NCBI GenBank assembly: GCA_036389255.1
Contig: DASVQI010000001.1
Coordinates: forward strand, 121,409 to 185,408
From: JACVRN01 sp036389255
GTDB taxonomy: Bacteria; Acidobacteriota; Blastocatellia; Pyrinomonadales; Pyrinomonadaceae
Length of the DNA stretch: 64,000 bases
Direction of reading: 5' to 3'
The notes beneath the pieces were generated by a model that ran no database searches, was not told where the DNA came from, and was given only the letters and a program-made list of their open reading frames with translations. The translations under genes and the position numbers were made by a program. How positions within the stretch are numbered: the stretch's first letter is position 1; every line of letters starts with the position of its first letter. This document shows, in pieces, positions 16,886 through 26,413 of this stretch.

Positions 16886-18856
16886 ATGTGCGGTATCTTC
16901 GGCATACATTACACCAACGGGCAAAGGGTGGACTCGGCGGCTCTCGAAAGCGGCTCCCGTCTCTTACGCCATCGCGGCCCGGACGACGAAGGCTATCTGC
17001 TCGCGGACACGCGAACGGGGCGCACGCGCGCCTGCATAGGGCGTGAAACCATATCAGAGTTGGATGAGCCTCAAATAAGCGGTAATGTTGATGGCTCGTT
17101 CAATCTGGCTTTAGGTTTTCGCCGCCTTTCAATCCTAGACCTTTCGCCAGCAGGTCATCAGCCCATGTCTAGTGCCGACGGCGACTACTGGATTATCTTC
17201 AACGGTGAAATCTATAACTACATTGAGCTGAAGGCAGAGTTAGAGCGCGACGGCCATAGCTTCCGCACCGGCACGGATACGGAAGTGGCCTTGGCCGCTT
17301 ACCAGCGCTGGGGCGTGGATTGTCTGCAACGCTTCATAGGGATGTGGGCTTTCGCATTGTGGGATGGCAGGGAGAAACGCCTTTTTCTGGCGCGCGACCC
17401 GTTCGGGATTAAACCTCTCTATTACGTTGAGAACGGCGAGCGGTTCGCCTTCGCCTCCGAGATAAAAGTTCTGCTCGACTGCTTCGGGGTAAGCAGAGAG
17501 GCCAATCCTGACAGAGCTTATGATTACCTGCGGTTCGGCATTACGGATTACGGGACGCAAACCGCCTTCGCGGAGATTCGACAGCTTCCGGCAGCACACT
17601 TTCTGTTGTTGTCGCCCGGAGACAAAGGCGCACCGGCTCGCCTTGAACGTTACTGGCAAGTCGAGCTTGATAGAAACATAGACCTATCCTTTGACGAGGC
17701 GGCTGCAAAGCTGCGCGAGCTTTTTCTTGAGAGCATAGGGCTGCACCTCAGAAGCGACGTGGCGATTGGCACGGCCCTCTCGGGCGGGATAGACTCTTCG
17801 GCCATCGTGGCGGCGATGCGTCACTTGGAGCCGGGCCTAGAAATACATACTTTTAGCTATACGGCCGACGACCCGGCGGTCAGCGAAGAGCGCTGGGTAG
17901 ATTTAGTCGTGGCAGATTCGGGAGCAGTGGCGCATAAAGTGCGCCCGACTTCCGCCGAATTGACCGCCGACATAGACAAGCTCATAGGCACACAGGACGA
18001 GCCGTTCGGCAGCACCAGCATCTATGCCCAGTACCGCGTCTTCCGTTTGGCCCACGAGGCGGGCGTCAAGGTCATGCTCGACGGGCAGGGGGCTGACGAG
18101 TTGCTGGCCGGCTATCCTTTCTATCTCACGGCGCGCGTTGCCTCGCTGTTGCGCAAAGGCCGCCTGATAGAAGCCAATCGTTTAATCAAACGAGTCGAGA
18201 ATCTGCCGCAAATGAAAGGGATAAACCTGATGGCCAGCGCTGGCGGGGCGCTGTTGCCTACGGGCTTGCGTCGTCTGGTGCGACACGCCACACAGAATGG
18301 CGCCGTCCCTTCGTGGCTCAATGAGAACTGGTTTGCACAAAGGGGAGTGGAGCCCAGACAGCCCTTTAAGAGCCGCAGCCAGAAAATTCTGCAAGAGCAG
18401 CTTCACGATACTCTGGTGGAGAGCAGCTTGCCGATGCTCTTGCGCTACGAAGACCGCAACTCTATGGCGCATTCCATCGAGAGCCGCGTGCCGTTTTTAA
18501 CCCGCTCTCTGGTCGAGTTCATCTACGCCCTGCCCGAAGAGTATCTGATAGCCCCGGACGGGACTTCGAAATCAATCTTCCGCGAGGCCATGCGCGGCAT
18601 TGTCTCCGAAGCCATCCTTGAGCGCAGGGACAAGATAGGGTTCGCAACGCCCGAGCGGTCTTGGCTCGGCTCGCTCAAGCCGTGGGTCGAAGAGGTTTTC
18701 GCAAGCGACGCGGCGCGCAGCATGCCGGTCTTGAATCTTTCGCACGTCAGGCGCGAGTGGGCGGAGATACTCGAAGGCAAACGTTCTTTTGACTTCAGGG
18801 TCTGGCGCTGGTTGAACCTGATTCGCTGGACAGAGCAGTTCAAGGTAGAGTTCTAA
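16886..18856 (+). CDS. Asparagine synthase (glutamine-hydrolysing) family amidotransferase
   Basis: 656 residues. The N-terminal Ntn glutaminase starts with the nucleophile Cys2 (MCGIFG) and has RHRGPDDEG and FNGEIYN. The C-terminal ATP-PPase domain has the SGGIDSSA loop and a KVMLDGQGADELLAGY segment. A block of about 35 residues is inserted between HRGPDDEG and FRRLSILDL, which in ordinary AsnB are nearly adjacent. In polysaccharide loci such proteins often amidate uronic acids (WbpS-like role) rather than make asparagine. It opens the plus-strand cluster. Confidence 0.88.
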   Translation: MCGIFGIHYTNGQRVDSAALESGSRLLRHRGPDDEGYLLADTRTGRTRACIGRETISELDEPQISGNVDGSFNLALGFRRLSILDLSPAGHQPMSSADGDYWIIFNGEIYNYIELKAELERDGHSFRTGTDTEVALAAYQRWGVDCLQRFIGMWAFALWDGREKRLFLARDPFGIKPLYYVENGERFAFASEIKVLLDCFGVSREANPDRAYDYLRFGITDYGTQTAFAEIRQLPAAHFLLLSPGDKGAPARLERYWQVELDRNIDLSFDEAAAKLRELFLESIGLHLRSDVAIGTALSGGIDSSAIVAAMRHLEPGLEIHTFSYTADDPAVSEERWVDLVVADSGAVAHKVRPTSAELTADIDKLIGTQDEPFGSTSIYAQYRVFRLAHEAGVKVMLDGQGADELLAGYPFYLTARVASLLRKGRLIEANRLIKRVENLPQMKGINLMASAGGALLPTGLRRLVRHATQNGAVPSWLNENWFAQRGVEPRQPFKSRSQKILQEQLHDTLVESSLPMLLRYEDRNSMAHSIESRVPFLTRSLVEFIYALPEEYLIAPDGTSKSIFREAMRGIVSEAILERRDKIGFATPERSWLGSLKPWVEEVFASDAARSMPVLNLSHVRREWAEILEGKRSFDFRVWRWLNLIRWTEQFKVEF

Positions 18857-18868
18857 AGTCTCCATAGC

Positions 18869-20149
18869 ATGCGGATTTTGATAGTCTCTTATGCTTTCCC
18901 GCCCTTTAACAGCATCGGCGGCGTGCGTGTCGGAAAGACGGCCAAGTACCTGCTTAAGGCCGGTCATGACGTGCGCGTGATTGCCGCCCGCGAGCAACCC
19001 TTCCCGCGCACCCTGCCACTTGAGATTCCGGAAGACAGAGTCGCCTACACACGCTGGCTCAACATACGCAAGCCCGTCGAAGTCGTCTCCAAAGATGCGC
19101 CTGCTGTAAAGAAGGGAGGGCAGCCGGTCGCTGCTCAGAGCGGCTTGGGCGCGACGGTCAAGAGCGGAGTCAGGTTCGCGCTCAGAACGTTCGTCTATTT
19201 CCCGGACGCGAACATTGGCTGGTTCCCTTACGCCGTAAGAAGCGCGCGCCGCTTCCTGAAGGACTGGCAGCCCGACATTATTTTAGCCAGCTCTCCGCCG
19301 CCGTCCACGCTTCTGGTCGCGCGTCATCTGGCTAAAAAGTACGGCGTGCCGTGGGTAGCGGATTTGAGAGACCTCTGGGTTGACCACCAGTATTACGACC
19401 AGCCGCGCTGGCGGGAGCGGGTCGAGAGGCGATTGGAGCGAAGCGTGCTCAACTCGGCAGCCGGGCTCGTCACCGTCTCCGAGCCCCTGGCTGCGACGCT
19501 CAGGACGAAATACAAGAGAGAGCCTGTGATAGTGATGAACGGCTTCGACCCGTCCGACTATCCTGCACCGGACGGGCGGGCGTCTCCCGCCGGGAACCCG
19601 GTCAGGATTCTATACACGGGCGTAGTCTACGAAGGCAGGCAAGACCCTTCGCCGCTCTTCGCCGCATTGAAAGAGCTGGGGACGGAGATGAAGAGGGTCG
19701 AAGTGGCCTTCTACGGCTCGTTCCTACAGAAGGTGAGAGAGCTGATTGCCGTTCACGGCGTAGAGGCGGTCGTTCAGGTCAACGACCCAGTGCCTTACAG
19801 GCAGTCGCTTCAGATGCAGACTGAGGCGGACGTGCTTCTGCTGCTTCTCTGGAATGACCCCGAGCACAAAGGCGTATATACTGGAAAACTTTTCGAGTAC
19901 ATAGGAGCGCGCCGCCCCATACTGGCCGTGGGAAATCCGGGCGACGTGGCGGCGGAATTAATCGAAGGCCGTGGGCTGGGAATTGTCAGCAACGATGTCA
20001 ATCAGATTCTGGGCCGTCTGAGGAGTTGGATAAAGCAGAAGCAGGAGACGGGGCGCATTCCGTTTTCCGTCAGTCAAGAGGTGGCAGAGTTCTCAAGAGA
20101 AGAGCAGACGCGGGTTCTGGAACAATATCTTTCCCGGCTCATTAAATAG
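18869..20149 (+). CDS. Glycosyltransferase family 4 (WbuB-like)
   Basis: 426 residues. The N-terminus RILIVSYAFPPFNSIGGVRVGK is broken by its natural turn, and only the first part is a strand. Together with WVADLRDLWVDH and VTVSEPLAATL it is typical of WbuB-like GT4 enzymes. The C-terminal domain has YTGVVYEGRQDPSPL and GKLFEYIGARRPILAV with the donor-binding E. It probably extends an undecaprenyl-linked glycan. Start 13 nt after the amidotransferase stop. Confidence 0.86.
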   Translation: MRILIVSYAFPPFNSIGGVRVGKTAKYLLKAGHDVRVIAAREQPFPRTLPLEIPEDRVAYTRWLNIRKPVEVVSKDAPAVKKGGQPVAAQSGLGATVKSGVRFALRTFVYFPDANIGWFPYAVRSARRFLKDWQPDIILASSPPPSTLLVARHLAKKYGVPWVADLRDLWVDHQYYDQPRWRERVERRLERSVLNSAAGLVTVSEPLAATLRTKYKREPVIVMNGFDPSDYPAPDGRASPAGNPVRILYTGVVYEGRQDPSPLFAALKELGTEMKRVEVAFYGSFLQKVRELIAVHGVEAVVQVNDPVPYRQSLQMQTEADVLLLLLWNDPEHKGVYTGKLFEYIGARRPILAVGNPGDVAAELIEGRGLGIVSNDVNQILGRLRSWIKQKQETGRIPFSVSQEVAEFSREEQTRVLEQYLSRLIK

Positions 20150-20199
20150 CCTCTGATGAGCCCTGTTCTCACAAGCCCCGACACAAGAGACTATAGATT

Positions 20200-21204
20200 A
20201 TGCAGATGAAATTGTTGGAAGTTCTGGCCTGCCCCAAGTGTCAGGGCGAGCTATCTTGCGAGGCAGTAGAGTCGGGCGGCGACGGAGAGGTGCTGGAAGG
20301 CAGCCTCACCTGTACAGGCTGCTCGGAGGTCTACCCCATTGAGCTTGGCATTCCGCGCTTCGTTCCCAAAGAAAACTACGCTTCGTCCTTCGGCTACCAG
20401 TGGAACCTGTTCAAGTCCGAGCAGATTGATTCCATCAACGGCACGTCGCTCTCCGAAGAGCGTTTGTTCTCCGAGACGGGATGGACAAGGGATTCGCTTA
20501 AGGGAAAGTGGATTCTGGACGCGGGCTGCGGGGCGGGGCGCTTCCTTGACGTTATCTCTAAGGCCGACTGCGAGGTGGTCGGCCTAGACATCAGCAGCGC
20601 CATAGAAGCCGCTCAGAAGACACTGGCGGGGCGAAGGAACGTGCATTTCGTGCAGGCAAGCATCTTCGAGCTTCCCTTTCGCACGGGCGCTTTCGACGGC
20701 TGCTACTGCATAGGAGTTCTGCAACACACCCCAGACCCTAGACGGGCCATGCAGGCTTTGCCGCGCGTCCTGAAGCGAGACGGAGAGATTGCCGTCACGA
20801 TTTACGAGCGAAAGCCATGGACGCTGCTCTACAGCAAGTACCTTATAAGGCCCGTCACGAAGAGGCTCAACGACAGGCTGCTGCTGGGTCTTATCAAGGC
20901 CGTGATGCCCGTCGTGTTTCCCATCACGGAAGTCACCTTTCGCATCCCGAAACTGGGTAAGTTCTTCAAGTTCGCCATCCCCGTCGCCAACTATGTTGAC
21001 GAGCCTTCGCTTTCATGGAGGCAGCGCTATCACTGGGCTATTCTGGATACGTTTGATATGCTCGCGCCGCAGTATGACCAGCCGCAGACTCTACAGGAAG
21101 CCGAACACGCTCTCTCCGACTCAGGCATAGCGGAGCTTAAACGCCTGAGCAATCCCGGCCTCAATCTGGTCGGTCGCAAAGCCGCTCAGGATGAGAAAGA
21201 GTAA
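20200..21204 (+). CDS. Methyltransferase with N-terminal Trm112-like zinc ribbon
   Basis: 334 residues. Residues 1-55 form a Trm112/UPF0434-type ribbon (LACPKCQGEL, then CTGCSEVYPIELGIPRFV). A Rossmann methyltransferase follows, with ILDAGCGAGRFLDVI, GLDISSAIEAA and CIGVLQHTPDPRRAM. It probably methylates a glycan or lipid-linked intermediate. The C-terminal part (about 215-334) has W/Y-rich stretches and hydrophobic patches. A similar protein is encoded at 46543-47721, so this is a repeated gene type in the locus. Confidence 0.82.
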   Translation: MQMKLLEVLACPKCQGELSCEAVESGGDGEVLEGSLTCTGCSEVYPIELGIPRFVPKENYASSFGYQWNLFKSEQIDSINGTSLSEERLFSETGWTRDSLKGKWILDAGCGAGRFLDVISKADCEVVGLDISSAIEAAQKTLAGRRNVHFVQASIFELPFRTGAFDGCYCIGVLQHTPDPRRAMQALPRVLKRDGEIAVTIYERKPWTLLYSKYLIRPVTKRLNDRLLLGLIKAVMPVVFPITEVTFRIPKLGKFFKFAIPVANYVDEPSLSWRQRYHWAILDTFDMLAPQYDQPQTLQEAEHALSDSGIAELKRLSNPGLNLVGRKAAQDEKE

Positions 21205-22432
21205 CCCTGTTTTGAACCGGCATCGAATGGGAATTCGCACGCTGTATCTCTGCTATTTCGGGCTGCGCGAGCCTCTGGTTCAGACGCAGGTTCTGCCCTA
21301 TCTGCGGCAGCTTTCGGGCGCGGGGGTAGAGGTCTACCTGCTGACGTTCGAGCCGGGGTTGAAAGAGCGTTGGAGCGAGCGTGAGCTTGAGGCCGAGCGC
21401 GCAAGGCTAATGGAGCAGGGCATAGCTTGGCTCTGCCTGCCGTATCACAAGCGGCCTTCGATGCCCGCGACCTTTTACGACGTGCTGGTGGGTGCTTGGA
21501 CGGCCGTGCGGCTGATTCAACGCCACAAGATTGACGTGCTGCACGCGCGGGCGCACATAGCCATGGCAATGGCTCTGGTGGCGCACAAGGTCACGCGCTG
21601 CCGCTTAATCTTCGACATACGCGGGCTGGTCGCGGAAGAGTACGCGGACGCGCAGGTCTGGGCCGAAGGCTCTCTGCCGTTTCGCATGGTGAAGCGGCTG
21701 GAGAAGGCGGGCATAAAGAGGGCAGACCAACTGGTTGTGCTGACGCGGCGCATGCGTGACTGGCTCGTTGAGCAGAAGCTGGCGACGGCGGATGAAATCG
21801 AAGTCATTCCATGCTGCGTAGACTTTTCACGTTTCGCGCAGAACGGGCAGGAACTGGAGTCGGAAGAGCGCTTCGTCGTCACATACGCCGGAAGCGTGAC
21901 GGGGCTCTACCTGCTGGAAGAGATGGGGCGCTTCTTTCTGGCGGTGCGAGAAGAGCGCCGGGACGCTTTCCTTCACATCATGACGGCCTCTGAGCCGAAA
22001 GAGGCCGCGGCCCGTCTTGAGAGCGTCGGCTTGAAGCCCGGCGATTTTCATATTGAGCTGGTCGCACCGGCTCAAGTGCCGCATCACCTGCGCCGGGCGC
22101 GTCTGGGTCTATCCTTTCGCAAGCCTGCCTTTTCACAGATTGCGGCCTCGCCTACGAAGATTGCGGAATACCTCGCGGCGGGGCTCATCGTGGTCTGCAA
22201 CGCGGGCGTAGGCGACATGGACGAGATGCTTGAGACGGAGCGAGTCGGCGTAGTTGTCGAGACGCTCGACCCGCAGGCTTACACGGAGGCGGCGCGCCGC
22301 GCGCTCAAGCTGGCCGATGAGCCGTTTATAAAAGAGCGCTGCACCGAAGCCGCCCGGCGCAACTTCGACCTGATTGGCGTAGGCGGCGCCCGGTATAAAA
22401 GCGTGTACGAGCGTGTCAGAATGCAAAGTTGA
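21191..22432 (+). CDS. Glycosyltransferase family 4
   Basis: 413 residues with the family core LYLCYFGLREPLVQTQVLPYL, where acceptor contacts lie, plus FDIRGLVAEEY, VTYAGSVTGLYLLEEM and SPTKIAEYLAAGLIVVCNAGVGD near the donor site. The frame opens at an ATG (21191) that overlaps the previous gene by 14 nt. The ATG at 21227 gives the more typical start MGIRTLYLC, and neither has a clear ribosome site. It belongs to the cluster's set of sugar transferases. A promoter-like element follows the gene (22459-22488). Confidence 0.83.
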   Translation: MRKSNPVLNRHRMGIRTLYLCYFGLREPLVQTQVLPYLRQLSGAGVEVYLLTFEPGLKERWSERELEAERARLMEQGIAWLCLPYHKRPSMPATFYDVLVGAWTAVRLIQRHKIDVLHARAHIAMAMALVAHKVTRCRLIFDIRGLVAEEYADAQVWAEGSLPFRMVKRLEKAGIKRADQLVVLTRRMRDWLVEQKLATADEIEVIPCCVDFSRFAQNGQELESEERFVVTYAGSVTGLYLLEEMGRFFLAVREERRDAFLHIMTASEPKEAAARLESVGLKPGDFHIELVAPAQVPHHLRRARLGLSFRKPAFSQIAASPTKIAEYLAAGLIVVCNAGVGDMDEMLETERVGVVVETLDPQAYTEAARRALKLADEPFIKERCTEAARRNFDLIGVGGARYKSVYERVRMQS

Positions 22433-22458
22433 AAGGGACGCTTCGGTTGACTCCTAAT

Positions 22459-22488
22459 TTGAAGGCCGCGCTCGCTCTCCCCTATACT
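22459..22488 (+). promoter_or_regulatory. Candidate sigma-70 promoter upstream of the deoxysugar block
   Basis: TTGAAG at 22459-22464, an 18-nt spacer, and TATACT at 22483-22488 (5 of 6 matches to the consensus -10). It lies 70 nt before the ATG of the acetyltransferase-like gene, in the 126-nt gap between genes. Confidence 0.4.
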
Positions 22489-22558
22489 GGAAGTGTAATC
22501 GCGGGCTCTTCGGATGATTCTTGCTTTTTAATCTCTATGACGTTGATAGCGAGCGACA

Positions 22559-23311
22559 ATGCATCGAACAGGTAAGTTCCGGCTGCTTGGCTTGGCCGGG
22601 ATAGCGTTATTGCCGTCGTTCCTCAAGCGTATTTGCTATCGCCTCTTCTTCGGCTATAGCATTGGCAAGCGCGTCTCCATCGGGTTTAGTATCATTGACG
22701 CGCGCTCCTGCACGATTGATGACGACGTGCGCATAGGCCACCTGAATCTCGTCATAGGAGTGGAAAAGCTTTCGATAGGAGACCACGCGCGCATAGGGCA
22801 TCTCAACATCATACGCGGCGGCGACGAGGTCAGGCTCGGTCGCTACTCCGAGATATTTCGTCTCAACGAGATTAACTCTATTCCGGAGCCCATCGCGGTC
22901 AACAAGCTTGAGCCACGATTCCTGCTGGGCGACGCGAGCATAGTCACCACGGGCCACAAGATTGATTTCACAGACCGCGTGGAGATTGGCCGCCGCACAA
23001 TATTGGGCGGGCGCAACTCTTCGCTCTGGACGCACAACCGGCAGAGGACGCGGCCCATAGAGATTGGCTCTTTCACCTACATAGGCTCGGAGATTCGCGT
23101 GGCGCCCGGAAGCATTATTCCCTCGCGCTGCATCGTCGGCATAGGCGCGGTCGTCACGGGCCAGCTAAGCGGCGAGTACACTCTGATAGCGGGCGTGCCC
23201 GCCAAGACCATAAAGCCCTTGAGCGAGGACGACCGGTTCCTTGTAGAGCAGAAGACGCGGCCCGACCTTCCGGATGATTTTGAAGACGAGAGCGCGCAAT
23301 TAGAGAGATGA
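22559..23311 (+). CDS. Left-handed beta-helix (hexapeptide-repeat) acyltransferase
   Basis: 250 residues with repeated isoleucine-rich hexads (such as IGHLNL, IGDHAR and IGRRTI) and the trimeric O-acetyltransferase ending GSEIRVAPGSIIPSRCIVGIGAVV, followed by GVPAKTIKPL. It likely O-acetylates a sugar using acetyl-CoA. A signal-like hydrophobic patch (LGLAGIALLPSFLKR) sits at residues 10-25. It ends in an ATGA overlap with the cytidylyltransferase gene and is the first gene of the CDP-deoxysugar block. Confidence 0.82.
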   Translation: MHRTGKFRLLGLAGIALLPSFLKRICYRLFFGYSIGKRVSIGFSIIDARSCTIDDDVRIGHLNLVIGVEKLSIGDHARIGHLNIIRGGDEVRLGRYSEIFRLNEINSIPEPIAVNKLEPRFLLGDASIVTTGHKIDFTDRVEIGRRTILGGRNSSLWTHNRQRTRPIEIGSFTYIGSEIRVAPGSIIPSRCIVGIGAVVTGQLSGEYTLIAGVPAKTIKPLSEDDRFLVEQKTRPDLPDDFEDESAQLER

Positions 23312-24081
23312 GCATGAAAGCCGTTATCCTTGCGGGCGGGATGGGAAGCCGCCTCAGTGAAGAGACAAGCACGAAGCCCAAGCCCATGGTGGAGATTGGC
23401 GGCAAGCCTATTCTCTGGCACATCATGAAGACCTATTCGGCCCACGGCATACATGATTTCATCATCTGCTGCGGCTACAAGGGCTACATCATCAAGGAGT
23501 ACTTCGCCAACTACTTCCTGCACATGTCCGACATCACCTTCGACATAGAGCGCAACGAGATGCGTGTGCATCAGAATTACGCAGAGCCCTGGCGCGTCAC
23601 GCTCGTTGACACGGGAGCCGAGACGATGACGGGCGGCCGCCTCAAGCGGGTGCGGAATTATCTGGACGAGTCGGACTTCTGCTTCACCTACGGCGACGGC
23701 CTTGCCGACATAGACGTAAGCTCGCTCGTAGAATTTCACAAAGCGCAGAAGACGCTTGCGACCGTGACGGCCGTGCAGCCGCCCGGACGCTTCGGCGCGC
23801 TCGTGGTTGACGGCAGCAAGGTGTTGAGCTTTCGTGAAAAGCCTTCGGGCGACGGCTGGATTAACGGCGGCTTCTTCGTTCTTTCACCGAAGGTCATAGA
23901 TTACATAGAGGGCGACCAGACGGTCTGGGAGCAGGAGCCAATGGAGAGGCTGGCTGGCGACCGCCAGCTTTCAACCTTTTTTCATAAGGGCTTCTGGCAG
24001 CCCATGGACACGCTGCGCGACAAGCTTCAACTGGAGGAGCTGTGGGCTTCTACCAAAGCGCCCTGGAAGGTCTGGGAATGA
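23308..24081 (+). CDS. rfbF: Glucose-1-phosphate cytidylyltransferase
   Basis: 257 residues, first committed step of the CDP-sugar branch: CTP plus glucose-1-phosphate to CDP-glucose. Motifs GGMGSRLSEETSTKPKPM (nucleotide-binding loop), GGKPILWHIMK, YGDGLADID and FREKPSGDGWINGGFFVL are diagnostic of RfbF. The final FWQPMDTLRDK segment is typical. The ATG at 23308 overlaps the previous stop; an in-frame ATG at 23314 is also possible. The end overlaps rfbG in an ATGA. Confidence 0.93.
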   Translation: MSMKAVILAGGMGSRLSEETSTKPKPMVEIGGKPILWHIMKTYSAHGIHDFIICCGYKGYIIKEYFANYFLHMSDITFDIERNEMRVHQNYAEPWRVTLVDTGAETMTGGRLKRVRNYLDESDFCFTYGDGLADIDVSSLVEFHKAQKTLATVTAVQPPGRFGALVVDGSKVLSFREKPSGDGWINGGFFVLSPKVIDYIEGDQTVWEQEPMERLAGDRQLSTFFHKGFWQPMDTLRDKLQLEELWASTKAPWKVWE

Positions 24082-25181
24082 GACCCGAATTCTGGAGAGA
24101 TAAAAGAGTCCTCTTGACGGGGCACACAGGCTTTAAGGGAAGCTGGCTCTCGCTCTGGCTGGCGGAGGCGGGCGCGCAGGTCATGGGCTACGCGCTTGAG
24201 CCGCCGACTACTCCGAGCCTCTTCCAACTGGCGCGCATAGGTGAGCGTGTAGAGTCTCTGACGGGAGACGTGCGGGACTTCGAGCGGGTCAGCCGGTTGA
24301 TTGCAGAGCGTAGGCCGGAAATTGTCATACACATGGCCGCGCAGTCGCTCGTGCGCCGCTCCTACGCCGACCCCGTAGAGACTTACGGGACGAACGTGAT
24401 GGGCACGGTCAACTTGCTTGAGGCCGTGCGGCGCTCCGGCTCGGACTTTGTCAAAGCCGTGCTGGTGGTCACGAGCGACAAGTGCTACGAGAATAACGAG
24501 TGGGTCTGGGGCTACAGGGAGACTGAAGCTATGGGCGGCCACGACCCTTATTCGAGCAGCAAGGGCTGCGCGGAGCTTGTCACTTCGGCCATGCGAAGCT
24601 CCTTCTTTCAATCGAAGACGGAAACGAAGCGAAGTGCGGCGGTCGCGTCGGCGCGCGCGGGCAACGTGCTGGGCGGCGGCGACTGGGCCGCAGACCGTCT
24701 CGTGCCTGACATCATCAAGAGCTGGCTTGAGGGACGAGAGGTAGCCATACGCAGCCCCCACGCCGTGCGTCCGTGGCAGCATGTCCTTGACCCGCTTCAC
24801 GGCTATCTGATGCTCTGCGAAAAGCTCTACGATGACGGCGCTCCGTACGCGGAAGGCTGGAACTTCGGGCCGCGTGAAGATGACGCGCAAACGGTCGGGC
24901 ACGTTGTCGGGCGGTTGTCCGAGCTGTGGGCTTCAAGAGACGGCAAGGCTGGCTGGGTGATTGATAAAAATGAGCATCCGCACGAGGCGCACTACCTGAA
25001 GCTGGATTGCTCGAAGGCGCGCTCTCATCTTCGCTGGCATCCGCGCTGGAATCTGGAGAGGACGCTTGCGGAGACTGTCAACTGGTACAGGGCTTATCAG
25101 AGCGGCGAGGAGATGCAAGCTTTCTCGCTTGAGCAGATTCGAGCCTTTCAGAGTTCTGTCGCGGAAGGGGAAGGGCTATGA
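24078..25181 (+). CDS. rfbG: CDP-glucose 4,6-dehydratase
   Basis: 367 residues. It makes CDP-4-keto-6-deoxyglucose. Extended SDR with GHTGFKGSWL, the typical RfbG motif SDKCYENNEW-x-WGYRE, catalytic YSSSK and AGNVLGGGDWA. The ATG at 24078 overlaps the rfbF stop (ATGA) and has GGAAGG 7 nt upstream, so I prefer it over the upstream in-frame start at 24042. It pairs directly with rfbF and passes product to the C-methyltransferase next door. The gene ends in another ATGA overlap. Confidence 0.94.
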   Translation: MRPEFWRDKRVLLTGHTGFKGSWLSLWLAEAGAQVMGYALEPPTTPSLFQLARIGERVESLTGDVRDFERVSRLIAERRPEIVIHMAAQSLVRRSYADPVETYGTNVMGTVNLLEAVRRSGSDFVKAVLVVTSDKCYENNEWVWGYRETEAMGGHDPYSSSKGCAELVTSAMRSSFFQSKTETKRSAAVASARAGNVLGGGDWAADRLVPDIIKSWLEGREVAIRSPHAVRPWQHVLDPLHGYLMLCEKLYDDGAPYAEGWNFGPREDDAQTVGHVVGRLSELWASRDGKAGWVIDKNEHPHEAHYLKLDCSKARSHLRWHPRWNLERTLAETVNWYRAYQSGEEMQAFSLEQIRAFQSSVAEGEGL

Positions 25182-26413
25182 ATCAGACCGGCTGCCGTTT
25201 CTGCGGCACAGAATTGAAGCACACCTTCGTTGACCTCGGAGTCTCGCCGCTTTCAAATTCTTATCTTACGCGAGAGCAGTTGAGCCGCATGGAGCCCTTC
25301 TACCCGCTTCACGCCTATGTCTGTCATCGCTGCTTCCTGGTGCAGTTGGAAGAGTTCGAGAGCCCGCAGAACATCTTCCATGATTACGCCTACTTCTCGT
25401 CCTATTCCGCATCGTGGCTGCGGCACGCCAGAACTTACACGGAGCAGATGATAGAGCGCTTCAGTCTGGGCGAGCGAAGCCGCGTGATTGAGATAGCCAG
25501 CAACGACGGTTATCTCCTGCAATACTTCGTAGAGCGCGGCGTGCCTTCGCTCGGCATAGAGCCTGCGGCAAACGTCGCGCGCGTGGCGGAAGAGAAGGGC
25601 GTGCCGACCATCACGGAATTCTTCGGAAGCCGTCTGGCCGAAAGTCTCGCGGCGCAAGGCAAGCACGCAGACCTTCTGCTGGGGAACAACGTGCTGGCGC
25701 ACGTCCCCGCGCTCAATGATTTCGTGGAAGGGCTGAAGATTCTGCTCAAGCCGCAGGGCGTGATAACTATGGAGTTCCCGCACCTCTTGAGGCTCATGCA
25801 GGAGAACCAGTTCGACACCATCTATCACGAGCACTTCTCCTACTTCTCGTTCCTGACGGTCGAACAGGTCTTCGCCCGCCACGGCTTGACCCTATTCGAT
25901 GTGGAAGAGCTTGAGACGCACGGCGGGTCGCTGCGCATCTACGCGCGCCACCGGGAGGATGAAAGCAAGCCTGTTACAGGGCGTGTTCAGGAGTTGAAGG
26001 AGCGCGAGTCGGCCACGGGCACGCTCCGCCTTGAGACTTATCTTGGATTCTCCGCCCGGGTCGAAGAGACGAAGCGCTCGCTTCTCACCTTTCTCATAGA
26101 GGCGCGGCGGGAAGGCAGGCGCATAGCGGCTTACGGCGCGCCCGCCAAAGGCAACACGCTCCTGAACTATTGCGGCATACGCGCGGACTTTCTGGACTAC
26201 GCGGTTGACGCTAGCCCGCACAAGCAGGGGCGCTTCCTGCCCGGCACACGCATCCCCATTCATCACCCGGATAAATTGAGAGAGACGCGCCCCGATTACG
26301 TGCTGATTCTTCCTTGGAACCTGCGCGAAGAGATAATGGCGCAGAGCAGCTATGTGCGCGAGTGGGGCGCTCGCTTCGTCGTCCCCATCCCGCAGGTAGA
26401 GGTCATAGCTTGA
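25178..26413 (+). CDS. Sugar C-methyltransferase (NovU/TylCIII type)
   Basis: 411 residues. N-terminal zinc domain with CRFCGTEL and CHRCFLVQ, central SAM domain with VIEIASNDGYLLQ, then the C-terminal Methyltransf_14 domain with YHEHFSYFS and AAYGAPAKGNTLLNY. This is the family that adds a C-branch methyl to a 4-keto-6-deoxy sugar, usually at C3. The following RmlC-like epimerase and SDR suggest a branched deoxysugar. ATGA overlaps at the start and TTGA at the end show strict coupling with its neighbours. Confidence 0.9.
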   Translation: MNQTGCRFCGTELKHTFVDLGVSPLSNSYLTREQLSRMEPFYPLHAYVCHRCFLVQLEEFESPQNIFHDYAYFSSYSASWLRHARTYTEQMIERFSLGERSRVIEIASNDGYLLQYFVERGVPSLGIEPAANVARVAEEKGVPTITEFFGSRLAESLAAQGKHADLLLGNNVLAHVPALNDFVEGLKILLKPQGVITMEFPHLLRLMQENQFDTIYHEHFSYFSFLTVEQVFARHGLTLFDVEELETHGGSLRIYARHREDESKPVTGRVQELKERESATGTLRLETYLGFSARVEETKRSLLTFLIEARREGRRIAAYGAPAKGNTLLNYCGIRADFLDYAVDASPHKQGRFLPGTRIPIHHPDKLRETRPDYVLILPWNLREEIMAQSSYVREWGARFVVPIPQVEVIA

